In this document: positions 1 through 7,381 of the stretch, piece after piece
Numbering within the stretch: position 1 is the stretch's first letter
Layout: each line of letters opens with the position of its first letter
Made by a program: the position numbers and the translations under genes
Notes under the pieces: generated by a model
The model's database searches: none
Told to the model about the DNA's origin: nothing
What the model saw: the letters and a program-made list of their open reading frames with translations, nothing else
Assembly: GCA_026770575.1 (NCBI GenBank)
Contig: MU657222.1
Location: forward strand, 58,941-69,467
Direction: 5' to 3'
Origin: Pelagophyceae sp. CCMP2097
Taxonomy: Eukaryota > Sar > Pelagophyceae
Length of the DNA stretch: 10,527 nucleotides

Positions 1-41
1 ACTTTTGATGTCGGAAAATACTGTGTGGGGGTCTCTAGCAA

Positions 42-65
42 GCGACCGAGCGACCGAGCGACCGA
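42..65. repeat. GCGACCGA short tandem repeat
   Basis: Three perfect head-to-tail copies of the octamer GCGACCGA. Single copies recur at 1349-1356 and 1383-1390 inside further GAGCGA-rich sequence (about 1220-1395). It looks like simple sequence repeat; no function is visible. Confidence 0.9.
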
Positions 66-78
66 CACGAGCTCCCTT

Positions 79-141
79 GGGACTCTCAGGGTCCATTGAC
101 TGCCGTGGCGAGCTACCGTGAGACTCTCGGGGTCCATTGAC
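79..141. repeat. Dispersed 22-bp repeat, copies 1 and 2
   Basis: A 22-bp motif with core GGACTCTCAGGGTCC followed by ATTGAC occurs at 79-100 and, with two changes, at 120-141. Both copies are followed by TGCCGT. A third copy lies at 935-956. GGAC and GTCC inside the core form a short inverted repeat, so the motif could be a protein site or a transposon remnant. Confidence 0.85.
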
Positions 142-181
142 TGCCGTAACTCGTTTTACGAGCCCAAACAAATCGTCGCCG

Positions 182-229
182 CGAAGATGTCGACGTCGCG
201 TGTTCCTCGTCGCGTCGTCGACATCTTCG
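182..229. repeat. Foldback hairpin, 19-bp arms
   Basis: Arms 182-200 and 211-229 are reverse complements over 19 positions with one mismatch, around a 10-base loop. The arm core is GAAGATGTCGACG. A transcript of either strand would form a long stem. This could be a small-RNA precursor, a foldback transposon relic or a chance product of GC-rich sequence; the arm length makes chance unlikely. Confidence 0.85.
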
Positions 230-272
230 ACGTCCAAAGAGGCTGCCACGCCGACCTTGCATATCGCTAAAG

Positions 273-284
273 TGGCGATCGCCA
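273..284. repeat. 12-bp perfect palindrome
   Basis: TGGCGATCGCCA is a perfect palindrome, 44 bp after the hairpin at 182-229. It may be a dimeric protein site; nothing in the sequence says which. Confidence 0.6.
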
Positions 285-599
285 ATAATAGAAACCGTTG
301 TCTCCGTGAGGGAGAGTGAATCGGTTGGACAGGTAGGTCATTCTCACTGGTTCATTTCTCCGTGGTAGCGGGCCATCGGGGATAGCCACGCCACGCGCCG
401 AGCGAAGTTGCGCAAGAGTCCCTGCCTCTCTCTCTGTAATTTCGCGAAACCGTTCTCGGCGCGTGCTTGCAAAGACAACCGAGCGTGCGTCGTAACCGAC
501 CTGCTCGAGCAGTCTTGCCGGCACCCCCCTCGCGCTCTTGGTCGATGAGTTTTTTTCTTGTCGCTGTTCCTTCCTCAAGCCCATAATCCACCTCTTCGT

Positions 600-668
600 C
601 AACGGGCCGCAACGGCCAACGGACGGATCACTGCAAGTTCCCCTTCCGTTGGGCTTTGCGGCCCGTTG
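600..668. repeat. Foldback hairpin, 27-bp arms
   Basis: Arms 600-626 and 642-668 pair at 24 of 27 positions around a 15-base loop. The arms contain CAACGGGCCGCAA and its complement. This is the longest foldback in the left third of the window. It resembles a pre-miRNA or a small foldback element. No conserved reading frame crosses it. Confidence 0.85.
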
Positions 669-934
669 GCTTAGACTTTCTCCACTTGGTGGACAGCAGC
701 AGTCGTGGGCTCTAATAGCCACGTTAACCGACGAGTCGAGGCTTGCATTTAGAATACTCGCTCGGGCTCAATCCTCGCCGGACTGCTTGCCTGTCCGGAC
801 TTTTCCCTCAAACTATCGCTGACTAACGCGCCACGGTGTATGAACCGACTCGGACTCTCCGGCATCACGACTGGGGCTCGCTCCGATGAACAACGCTTTG
901 GCAGACATGATGGCGGTGTCGAAGTCTGCCGCTT

Positions 935-956
935 GGGACTCTCAGGGTCCATTGAC
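935..956. repeat. Dispersed 22-bp repeat, copy 3
   Basis: Identical to the copy at 79-100 and also preceded by CTTGG or CTTGGG-like sequence, but what follows differs (AAATCG instead of TGCCGT). The shared unit therefore ends at ATTGAC. Confidence 0.85.
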
Positions 957-1569
957 AAATCGGGGGTGTTTCATCCGGCTAAAGATAATATAGGTCCTTG
1001 CTCAAGGTAAATTCCGTCATTTCCGACGACATTTGGCGAGACACAGCACATCGATATCGTGCAAGATACCGACCCTCCCGACGACACAGGCAATGCGCAT
1101 TTGAAGATCTTGCCGAAGAGATTCCACGGTGCTTTCCCTAACGGGAGGTACTAAGCGTCCGAATTTCATCAAGATCCACCCGCCACGACGAACAGGACAC
1201 GCGCCTCTGCACGCTCCGAAGCTACCAATCAAACGAGCGAGGTGGGAGCGAGCGAACGACTTTGATGGACCAAAACCGATCGCTCCATACCAAGAGCGAG
1301 CGAGCGACGGCAGAGACAAAATCGCTTAGGTGGCGCCTCTGCGAGCGAGCGACCGAGCCACTGTCGCAGGGGCCCTCACGGAGCGACCGAGCGACTTCAC
1401 GGGCATGATCTCGTGACCTGGGGTGTGCTCATTTCATTATTGTTCGTCACCAACATACTAAAGGCGCCCTCCGGGGGGGGTCTGCAGTTCCTCGCACTTT
1501 GAACTTTGGGCCGAGTTGACTTCAAGTCAAGGTTGGATCCACAAGAACAGTCAAAGCCACGCGCGCGCG
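957..1569. other. Gene-free stretch before the repeat-protein gene
   Basis: Contains GAGCGA/GCGACCGA low-complexity sequence (about 1220-1395) and an 8-9 base G run near 1473. Short open frames on both strands between 1011 and 1319 compete, and none has a start, splice site or motif that decides between them. The promoter of the gene at 1570 should lie here, but I see no clear TATA box. Confidence 0.5.
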
Positions 1570-2756
1570 ATGCCCCGCTTCGCTGCGTCGATCTGCCTGC
1601 TGGCCGGCGCGGCCGCGCTCGTCGCGGACCGACGGCGGGGCGCCGCGCCGCGCATCGCCGCGTGGCAGCCGTCGGTACGGGCAGTGCGCGAAACCGGCAG
1701 CCCGCTCGCCACTCTCTCCGCCGCCGTGCTCAGCGTCGTGCTCATCCACGGCGCGACGCCGCTGCCGGCGGCGGCGCTCTCCGCGGCGGACTACGAGGAG
1801 ATCTACAAATCGTACCCAACTGCGTCCGACTCGGACGCCAGAGCGCCGCAGAGGCAGCTCCCGGGCTTTTGAAAGCGCAAGCTCGAGAGGGGTCGCCCGC
1901 TCGATGGGGAGTGGCGCTCCCCGTTGTAGGCCCTTTGGGCGAACTACGCGACTCGGGGGACTGCTCGAGCCCCGGGGACCGTCTCGGCGCGGACCTCGTG
2001 TCCTTTGCCGTGTTCGCGCGCTCGCCGTCCCGTCGGCCGTATGCGTGCCGTCCCTCGTCGAGCTGCGCACGCAGGTCCTCGGCGTCGTACTCTGTTCCAG
2101 AGTTTAAGATGGGCACGTCCGGCCTCGCCGCCCCGAAAAAGGTCGAGCCGGAAGCCTTTGCCGCCCAGAAAATCGACGACATCCCAAAGCCGACGCCCCG
2201 CGCCGCCGCGGTCAAGGCCGATCTGCCCAAGTTCGAGGCCCCCAAGTTCGACATCCCCAAGTTCGACATCCCGAAGATCGACCTAGGTCTATTGTCTATT
2301 GACCTCCCGAAGGTCGAGGCGCCCAAGTTGGACCTCCCGAAGATTGACCTGCCCAAGATCGAGCTCCCAAAGCCCCCGGCGCCGGAAACGGCAAAGTCGT
2401 ACAGGCTGGTGGAGCCCAAGGTGATGGCACCCGCGCCGGTGGCCGTCGCGCCCAAGGCGGTGGCTCCGGTGGTGGTGGCGCCCACGCCGGCTCCCGTGAA
2501 AAAGTTCGAGAGAAAAGCGGCCCTAGACGCGCCGTTGGCGGTCTCGCAGGAATCGCGTGACGCGTCGGCGCGCGCGGCAGCGGCGATCTACAACGCGGCG
2601 GACAAGGAGGCGTCGGCCGCCGAGGCGGTGGCCAAGGGGCTGCGGGACGAGGCGCGGGCCAAGGACAAGACCCGCAACGAGGCAAAGGACTTGGCCTGCG
2701 AGACGCGGTCAGGCGGCAAACTCCTCTGCTTCCGCGGCCTCGGCTCGGGGTTCTGA
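1570..2756 (+). CDS. Targeted protein with proline-lysine pentapeptide repeats
   Basis: No family recognised. From the ATG at 1570 the protein opens with MPRF and a hydrophobic stretch ending ALVA, like a signal peptide. An Arg/Ala-rich linker follows, then a second hydrophobic stretch (about residues 49-69) ending PAAA before LSAADYEE. Two successive targeting segments resemble proteins sent to the thylakoid lumen of complex plastids, but the usual Phe after the first cleavage site is missing. The frame ends at 1872; a second frame, open to the TGA at 2754-2756, carries about ten five-residue units such as FDIPK, IDLPK and VEAPK (about 2221-2375), then a Pro/Ala/Val-rich spacer and an Ala/Lys/Glu-rich helical tail. 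The best joining intron is 1812-2074 (GTACCC...CGCAG, 263 bases), which keeps the frame, but other acceptors are possible. Third positions are strongly G/C. The gene converges on the carrier. Confidence 0.55.
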
Positions 2757-2777
2757 GACACCGTACGGGGCAGCGAT

Positions 2778-4083
2778 TTAAAATGCCCGTGGTTTCTCCG
2801 ATTCGGCCTCGAGGTGGGACAGAACGGTCCCGTAGACGGAGAAGACGATGGCGGCGCCCGGGATTCCTCGGAGGATGGCGGACCCGAAGCCGACGTAGAG
2901 GAGGCGGAATCCGCCGCGGTCGAAGATGGACTTTAGCATGGAGAGCATCGTCGCGGACGCGTCCGATGAAACTTGTAAACGGGACTTTATATGGTCAAAA
3001 GGCAGCGCCACCTACGCTTCCGTCCAAGCAGCGTCACCACGGCAGGCACGCACGGTCCAAAAGGCGACGCCGCCGCAGGCGCCGGCGGCGGCGAGCTCCA
3101 CTCCGGAGAGCGGCGCCGAAGAACCGCAGAGTCGCGGCTTGGACCGCTTGGCCACCTCGAACGCGACGTAGTACCTACTCTTTTCGATTCAGCGGAAGGC
3201 TCGCCGGTGTTTTTCGTCCAGGCCGTTCCAGAGTGACGGGTTTTCCGCCCAGACGCGGCTCAAAACGCCCCGACGCCCGGCACGTCCCGGCACAGCGTCA
3301 CGGCGAGGCCGCGCCAGAGCCCGAAGGCGGACCCGCCCGCCTCGGCGCGCGCGGCCCTGCGCCGAGAGGGCGTCGCGAGAGCCGCGGATCCGGAACACGC
3401 ACCGGACGATGTCGGCGACGGAGACGGCCGTCCGCGACACCTGCTGCCGGTTCCGGATGAGCTCGACGGGCGTGAGGAAGAAGGCGTTGGCGCCGCCTGA
3501 ATGGGCACGTCGCCGACGCCGACGAGACGTGAAAAACTCACCGGCGAGCCCGCCGCAGGCCAAAAGTTCGTAGAGGCGGATGTCTTCGCCGGGCCTTTGG
3601 GCGGCGAAGAAATTTCGGGCGAATCCATAGACACCGAACATGACCGCCTTGTACGCGCCCTGCGCCAGCACCGGCCACAGCAGGCCTTTGTACCTACGTG
3701 TCTGGTCAGTGCACCCTACGCAGTCCGGCGCGACGGCGCCGTCGACCATCGACGAGGCGGGACGCTGCGCTGCACAGCGCGGAGGCGCCCTCGCGCGCGA
3801 CTGTGCGCCTGGCGCAGTCGACGGCACCTCGGTACTCGCCCGCCGCCGCCGCTTGGAGCCTATAGACCCGCCGCTTGGTGCCTATAGACATGGCCTTTGT
3901 GGCCAGGGCCGCACCGCGTGCGCACGGTGTCGAGCGGGTGGCAGACGAGGACGGAAGCGACCTAAGCGTCAGGTGTACCGCACGGAAGCGGGTGGCAGAC
4001 GAGCACGAAAGCGGCCCCGGGACGCTGGAAGTGACCCCGCTGCACGTCCCCGCGACGACATGACGCGCCGTCTCGCTCTGCAT
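2778..4083 (-). CDS. Mitochondrial carrier family (SLC25-type) transporter, 8 exons
   Basis: A small-molecule exchanger of the mitochondrial inner membrane. Exons, in order: 4036-4083, 3915-3961, 3776-3859, 3542-3693, 3403-3496, 3267-3356, 3054-3174, 2778-3011. All seven introns are GT...AG, of 74, 55, 82, 45, 46, 92 and 42 bases. Spliced, they give 289 residues with no stop, the normal carrier length. The three-fold signature is complete: HPLDTVRTRLQ (Pro25), TPVELIRNRQQ (Pro120) and LPFDHIKSRLQ (Pro216), spaced about 95 residues, each followed by a glycine-rich second helix (YKGLLWP, GLWRGL, LYVGF). CRDVPG (Arg165-Asp166) falls at the substrate contact point, and with PVELIRNR suggests the carnitine/acylcarnitine or basic amino-acid branch; the substrate is inference. 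The start is the Met 10 residues before the AGTCSG turn. Outside the mitochondrion, peroxisomal or plastid carriers share this fold. Confidence 0.93.
3846..3889 (-). repeat. 22-bp tandem duplication over the intron 2 acceptor
   Basis: Two adjacent 22-bp copies (3846-3867 and 3868-3889) differ at one base. Each contains CTATAG followed by GC. The acceptor that keeps the carrier frame is in the copy nearer exon 3 (intron 3860-3914). Using the identical upstream acceptor would add 22 bases and bring TAG into frame within eight codons. Confidence 0.85.
3962..4035 (-). other. Carrier intron 1, carrying a copy of exon 2 sequence
   Basis: A 74-base intron, GTCACT...CTTAG, with CTGAC 12 bases before its end as a likely branch site. 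The donor starts GTCACTTCC and the next exon starts GTCGCTTCC, so the intron is bounded by a near-identical direct repeat. AGCGTC and GACGCT form short inverted repeats just inside the two ends. Within it, 3987-4013 copies 27 bases of exon 2 (3933-3959) with two mismatches. Removing it restores the carrier motif SGVASVLVCHPLD. Confidence 0.8.
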
Positions 4084-4161
4084 CTCGACGAAAGGGTCGC
4101 GTCTCTCTAGAGGCGGGTCACTGCACTCTCTAGGGCGGCAGACTAAGGATGGACGCCTAGC

Positions 4162-5282
4162 CTTATGCCGGCCGATAGTTTTTTTTAGTAAACACACACT
4201 GGCGAAAACGCCGAATAAGTTCGGAAAAAAGGCTTGAACACACACGAACTACTGGCGCGGTGGGCGCGCGCGGAACACTTGGGTTCACCTTTAGAGTCTG
4301 GCCACGCCGTCTTATAGGCTCGATGCCGTCGCATGGCGATTTTGGGGGCACAAGCATCGCTGCGCGTGCGTGTTTTAATGGGTACCTTTTGCACCTTGCT
4401 GGTATCGAGTCCCATCCTGCGTGCATGCATGCCCACGCTCCCAATTTTGCATGAGCGTACGCGCAAGGTGATGCCCGCGGCATCCATGCTCCTAACTTTC
4501 TTCGAAATCGAAAGACTGCACTCAGTGGTAGCCATATTGCGTCTTTAAGCGTGCTTTTATCTGAGGGCCGCCATCGGACGTGCACTTCGAAAATCCCGGG
4601 TTTTAGAGTGCAGTGGGCCGCTTGGGGTCATCAACGATCACCCTGCCAAGTGCGAGTTGACGAGATCGTGAATTGACGACATGCGACCCCATCTGGCAGG
4701 CTCACGCTCCCGTCATCAAATTGGTGTTGACCCAGTGGTCGCTAGCAGCGTGCTGACGCCCCCAATTTTGCCTCACGTTGTAGTTCATGTACCTCTATAC
4801 CTCTGGGTACAAAATTTCCGCCGACGACGCCATCCTCATCGAGCCAGAGCCGCCTGCTGGGGTCCCCGCGTGTCGTCTCCAAATTATTTTGCCACCTTCG
4901 TCAACATGAAGACCCTTTGGTACACGATAGCTTGATCCTAGACCCGCATGGGGGTCCCAGAGGACCCCCAAGCACTCTGGAGGCCGCGCACGTGGTTCTA
5001 CGTAGAGGCATATTCATCGCTATTGACCTTGCACAATTGACCTCAATCACCAAGACTTAAACTTAGTATCAATGTAATGGCGAATGCAGAAGCTCTATGG
5101 TCGAAATAGTTTCTTGGGGTCGTCGACACTGGACACACAGAGGGGGTCTCAACTCTAAAGCCGACGTAGAACCCAGTAGAAGTCGAATTCTCGCGCATGA
5201 GTAGTGTATGTTCAGAGGAAAGTAGATGATCAAGCAAATTTTAGAGTGTGTTTACTAAAAAGAGTCTATCGGCCGGCATAAG
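4162..5282. mobile_element. Non-autonomous DNA transposon with terminal inverted repeats
   Basis: The left end, 4162-4198, and the right end, 5246-5282, are inverted copies. Both carry CTTATGCCGGCCGATAG, a T-rich stretch that differs by a small indel, then AGTAAACACAC. The outermost matching bases include TA on both sides, so a TA target duplication is possible but not proven. No open frame inside looks like a transposase, and the interior reads as non-coding, with repeated CCCAATTTTGC (near 4440 and 4758) and a strong hairpin at 4950-4969. At 1121 bp it is a large MITE-like element. It lies 78 bp upstream of the carrier start codon, within that gene's likely promoter or 5' leader. The superfamily cannot be set from the ends alone. 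Confidence 0.8.
4950..4969. repeat. Perfect 8-bp hairpin inside the transposon
   Basis: GGGGGTCC and GGACCCCC pair fully around the 4-base loop CAGA. It lies in the right part of the inverted-repeat element; no T run follows, so it is not a bacterial-style terminator. Confidence 0.7.
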
Positions 5283-5305
5283 CTTAAGTCGCTTTTCGCG
5301 GCTGC

Positions 5306-5401
5306 AAAAGTCGATTGTCATTATCGACGCAAAGTCGAGAATTCAACCGCAAAAGTCGTCGGAAAAGTCGGTCGCAAAAAACTCAAAAGCCACAAAAGTC
5401 G
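5306..5401. repeat. Cluster of AAAAGTCG motifs
   Basis: AAAAGTCG occurs at 5306-5313, 5351-5358, 5363-5370 and 5394-5401, with AAAGTCG at 5331-5337: five direct copies in under 100 bp just outside the right end of the transposon. Spacing is irregular, so it looks more like clustered protein sites or degenerate minisatellite than a tandem repeat. The rest of 5283-5556 shows nothing recognisable. Confidence 0.6.
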
Positions 5402-5556
5402 CCAGAACTCCCCTAAAAACCCTTTGATGGCGGGTTTATCCTTGAGTTACAATCCCGGTGCCTTGATTTGAGGCTCCAGAGCGGTCCAAATCGGCCCATT
5501 TGTCGTCGTCTCGGTGCAATTGTCGCGGAAATATCGGCCCACTTGAAACGCTGCAA

Positions 5557-5950
5557 ATGTCGAAAAGATTAATCGAATCCTACCGTCCTGCCTTACGGCA
5601 GACCGAGGGAATAAACCTTCTTAACGAACTTGAACTCGGCCTGTCGGCGAAGGGCCCGGGCTTGCTTGTGCGCTCGGCTACAAAGGGTTGTCAACATGAA
5701 ACTGCCGCTCATTTTCTCACCTCCACAGGACGTTTGGTGAGACTTGGAGTGGCTTGGCATGTCCGGGGGGGGGGGTGTCGGGCAGGAGGCTGAACTCTCC
5801 CGTTTTACGCGCACCCTACGCGCAATCTCGATTTTGGGGTCGCCAAAAGCTGGTTTGAGGTGGTTCTCCATTGTCATCGTCCGAGTTAAGCCTCGCTGCC
5901 GCTTCGCTGGGGCCGGCTGTAGGCCCTGGCCACACCAGAGCCCGACCTAG
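5557..5950 (+). pseudogene. Possible small gene split at an 11-G run
   Basis: From the ATG at 5557 a frame starting MSKRLIESYRPAL runs through residues of mixed, protein-like composition (NLLNELELGL, GCQHETAAHFL) to a run of eleven G at 5765-5775 and stops at 5793. Just after the run a neighbouring frame continues with QEAELSRFTRTLRAISIL and stays open to the TAG ending at 5950. A one- or two-base change in the homopolymer would join them into about 130 residues. I recognise no domain, and codon use is not strongly biased. It may be a real slip, a sequencing error in the G run, or chance. Confidence 0.25.
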
Positions 5951-6316
5951 TGCCCTATGGAGGTGAGAAATAAGGCCCAAAATTTAGGCTATGGGCTCCA
6001 TTTTGTAAGTTATGGGCCCCATATAACTTAAAATGTCCATACAAATTCGCAATCCCATGAAAATAGTGTCAAGTTTTACACCGTTTTATTATCGATAGTG
6101 ACTTTACGCGCGGCGGACCGAGTTCGTAAACAAACTTCCTTAGTCAGGGACCGCGCCGCCACCAGCCCGCACCGTAGCGACCAAAAGTGGCCCCGTACCT
6201 CGTTTGTAGACCGATAAATTTATATCTGAGTGGAATCCGTTTCAGGTTGACCCCCCCCTTGGGCGGGTTCTAGAGATACAGGGACGGCCTCAAGACTTTT
6301 TAAAGTGCGATTGGGC

Positions 6317-6338
6317 GCATGGGTTATGTGCCCCATGC
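6317..6338. repeat. Hairpin GCATGGG/CCCATGC
   Basis: A perfect 7-bp stem with an 8-base loop. Twelve bases later comes GATTCGATCC, a match to a Pol III box B on the plus strand, so this could be the anticodon-side arm of a degenerate tRNA-derived sequence. No matching acceptor stem was found. Confidence 0.4.
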
Positions 6339-6508
6339 TACTGGTTTCGAGATTCGATCCGGCAACATCATACCGGAATGTCAGTAAATTTTAGACAAAC
6401 TCGCCGAAATTATTTCTTCGGGTCTGCACCAGATCTCATTCCTCAACGGCTTCGTTCTCTGAACGTGCTCTGAGCCGGAGATGGAAACCTGTCTAGAAAA
6501 AATGGATG

Positions 6509-6563
6509 TATATAAAAGAATGGTCAAGTCACCAAAGGATTTGAAGGATTTTTTATATAAAAG
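6509..6563 (+). promoter_or_regulatory. Two identical TATA-like boxes
   Basis: TATATAAAAG occurs at 6509-6518 and again at 6554-6563, 45 bp apart. Both are good matches to a eukaryotic TATA box on the plus strand. No gene follows within the next few hundred bases on that strand, so they may serve a non-coding transcript or be AT-rich chance. Confidence 0.3.
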
Positions 6564-6750
6564 TTAAGGAGTTCTCGTCCGTGAGGTACTTGTGTACAGT
6601 TGCAGTTCCGGTGCATAAACAAAGGGATTTGCTCGTGAGGCGGAGTGGACTGGACATCAAAGCACCTGCGCAGTACGTGAACTGTGCCTCGCACGTGGCT
6701 CCTGTACTCGCGCGTCCCTCCCCTTGAACATATGCACTCCCCCGGCGAGT

Positions 6751-6816
6751 GCCGACTCCGGGATTCGAACCCAAGACCCAGCTCCCACGCAAGCGGTGAT
6801 ACTGATTACCCATAAG
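6751..6816 (-). ncRNA. tRNA-like, Pol III-type sequence
   Basis: On the minus strand GGTTCGAATCC is an exact box B, in a T-arm-like hairpin (TTGGG...CCCGG). About 49 bases upstream TGGGTAATCAG is one base off box A, and GGTAATC...TATCACC can fold as a D-arm. The acceptor ends do not pair and the anticodon arm is poor, so this is more likely a degenerate tRNA or tRNA-derived repeat (SINE-like) than a working tRNA. Confidence 0.4.
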
Positions 6817-7030
6817 CATAGATAATACGCAGCAACACATGCGATCGCCTAATGGAGATTGCCGGTCTCCTATGGCCGATCACGTGCGTCACTTCATAAA
6901 TTAACAGTGTCCGGGTTCGGCGACAGTCGGATCGCCGATACTCCGCTGTGCGGTGGCCTCGGATGTAGTCAAGTCTTGGCGGCCTGACGCCTCGAGGTTG
7001 GTTAACACGGGTATCACTTTGGAATCTTAC

Positions 7031-7111
7031 CTTGCCGGCGAGAATGTCGGGGCGCATGCGGTGGTACTCCATTTTGCTCAACTGCCACGTGCTTGCACGT
7101 CCCGAAATTAC
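7031..7111 (-). pseudogene. Lone exon-like block with a helicase-like HRMRP motif
   Basis: On the minus strand 7111-7031 reads 27 codons, including QLSKMEYHRMRPDI. It is preceded by TTTTACAATTTAG, a good splice acceptor, and followed by AAG/GTAAGA, a near-consensus donor. L..xYHRMRPxI resembles the conserved Q(Y/H)RM(H/R)P motif of superfamily 1 helicases of the UPF1 and NFX1/ZNFX1 kind, although the usual Gln is Tyr. I found neither the ATP-binding motifs nor neighbouring exons on either side, so it may be a fragment of a helicase gene or chance. The opposite strand is open too but shows no motif. Confidence 0.3.
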
Positions 7112-7381
7112 CTAAATTGTAAAATCAAAGATTCCACAATCACTGGCCTAAAGGGAGGCAGATTTCCCGCTTTTAAGGCAGTTGGCCCCTAGGATTCCCT
7201 TTGGCACGGCTGGTGGGCGCTGTGGGCGCTCGGCCGAGGCGCCACTGCGCGCGCTCATGAACAACCTCTGGCTCGACGCGCCGCAGCAAAGAGTTTGGTG
7301 CGCGCGCCCCGGAGTCGCGATAAACTCTCTCGCGACTGTCTGCCCTGTTTTGAGCTCTTCAGAGCCCTGCTGTTGAGAGGA

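Larger units (their letters stand above)
5951..7030. other. Gene-free spacer
   Basis: Less GC-rich, no convincing reading frame. It holds an imperfect palindrome at 6007-6029 around ATGGGCCCCAT, a 7-bp hairpin at 6317-6338 followed by a box-B-like GATTCGATCC, two TATA-like boxes and a tRNA-like sequence, described separately. Confidence 0.5.

Noticed and set aside
267..722. 151-codon minus-strand open frame
   Set aside because: No domain or start context. It crosses the 27-bp foldback at 600-668, other frames overlap it on both strands, and codon use is not biased. Its middle part (ARLLEQVGYDARSVV) looks somewhat protein-like, so it is not excluded.
1011..1319. Competing open frames on both strands (plus 1011-1154, reading HIDIVQDTDPPDDTG; minus 1017-1319)
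   Set aside because: Both read plausibly over the same bases, the plus one has no Met and neither has a splice site or motif that decides the matter.
1522..2485. Long minus-strand open frames opposite the repeat-protein gene (182 and 247 codons)
   Set aside because: Shadows of GC-rich plus-strand coding sequence; the apparent Gly/Ser-rich repeats are the reverse complement of the Pro-Lys units.
2783..3460. 225-codon plus-strand open frame, Arg-rich
   Set aside because: Lies antisense to carrier exons whose spliced protein is unambiguous; Arg-rich composition is typical of such shadows.
4333..4935. Open frames inside the inverted-repeat element
   Set aside because: 60-85 codons each, no transposase motif and no codon bias.
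4950..4969. Hairpin as a rho-independent terminator
   Set aside because: No U tract follows and the window is eukaryotic.
6553..6840. 95-codon minus-strand open frame
   Set aside because: It reads through the tRNA-like sequence; LGSNPGVG is the usual translation of a T-arm, not a protein motif.
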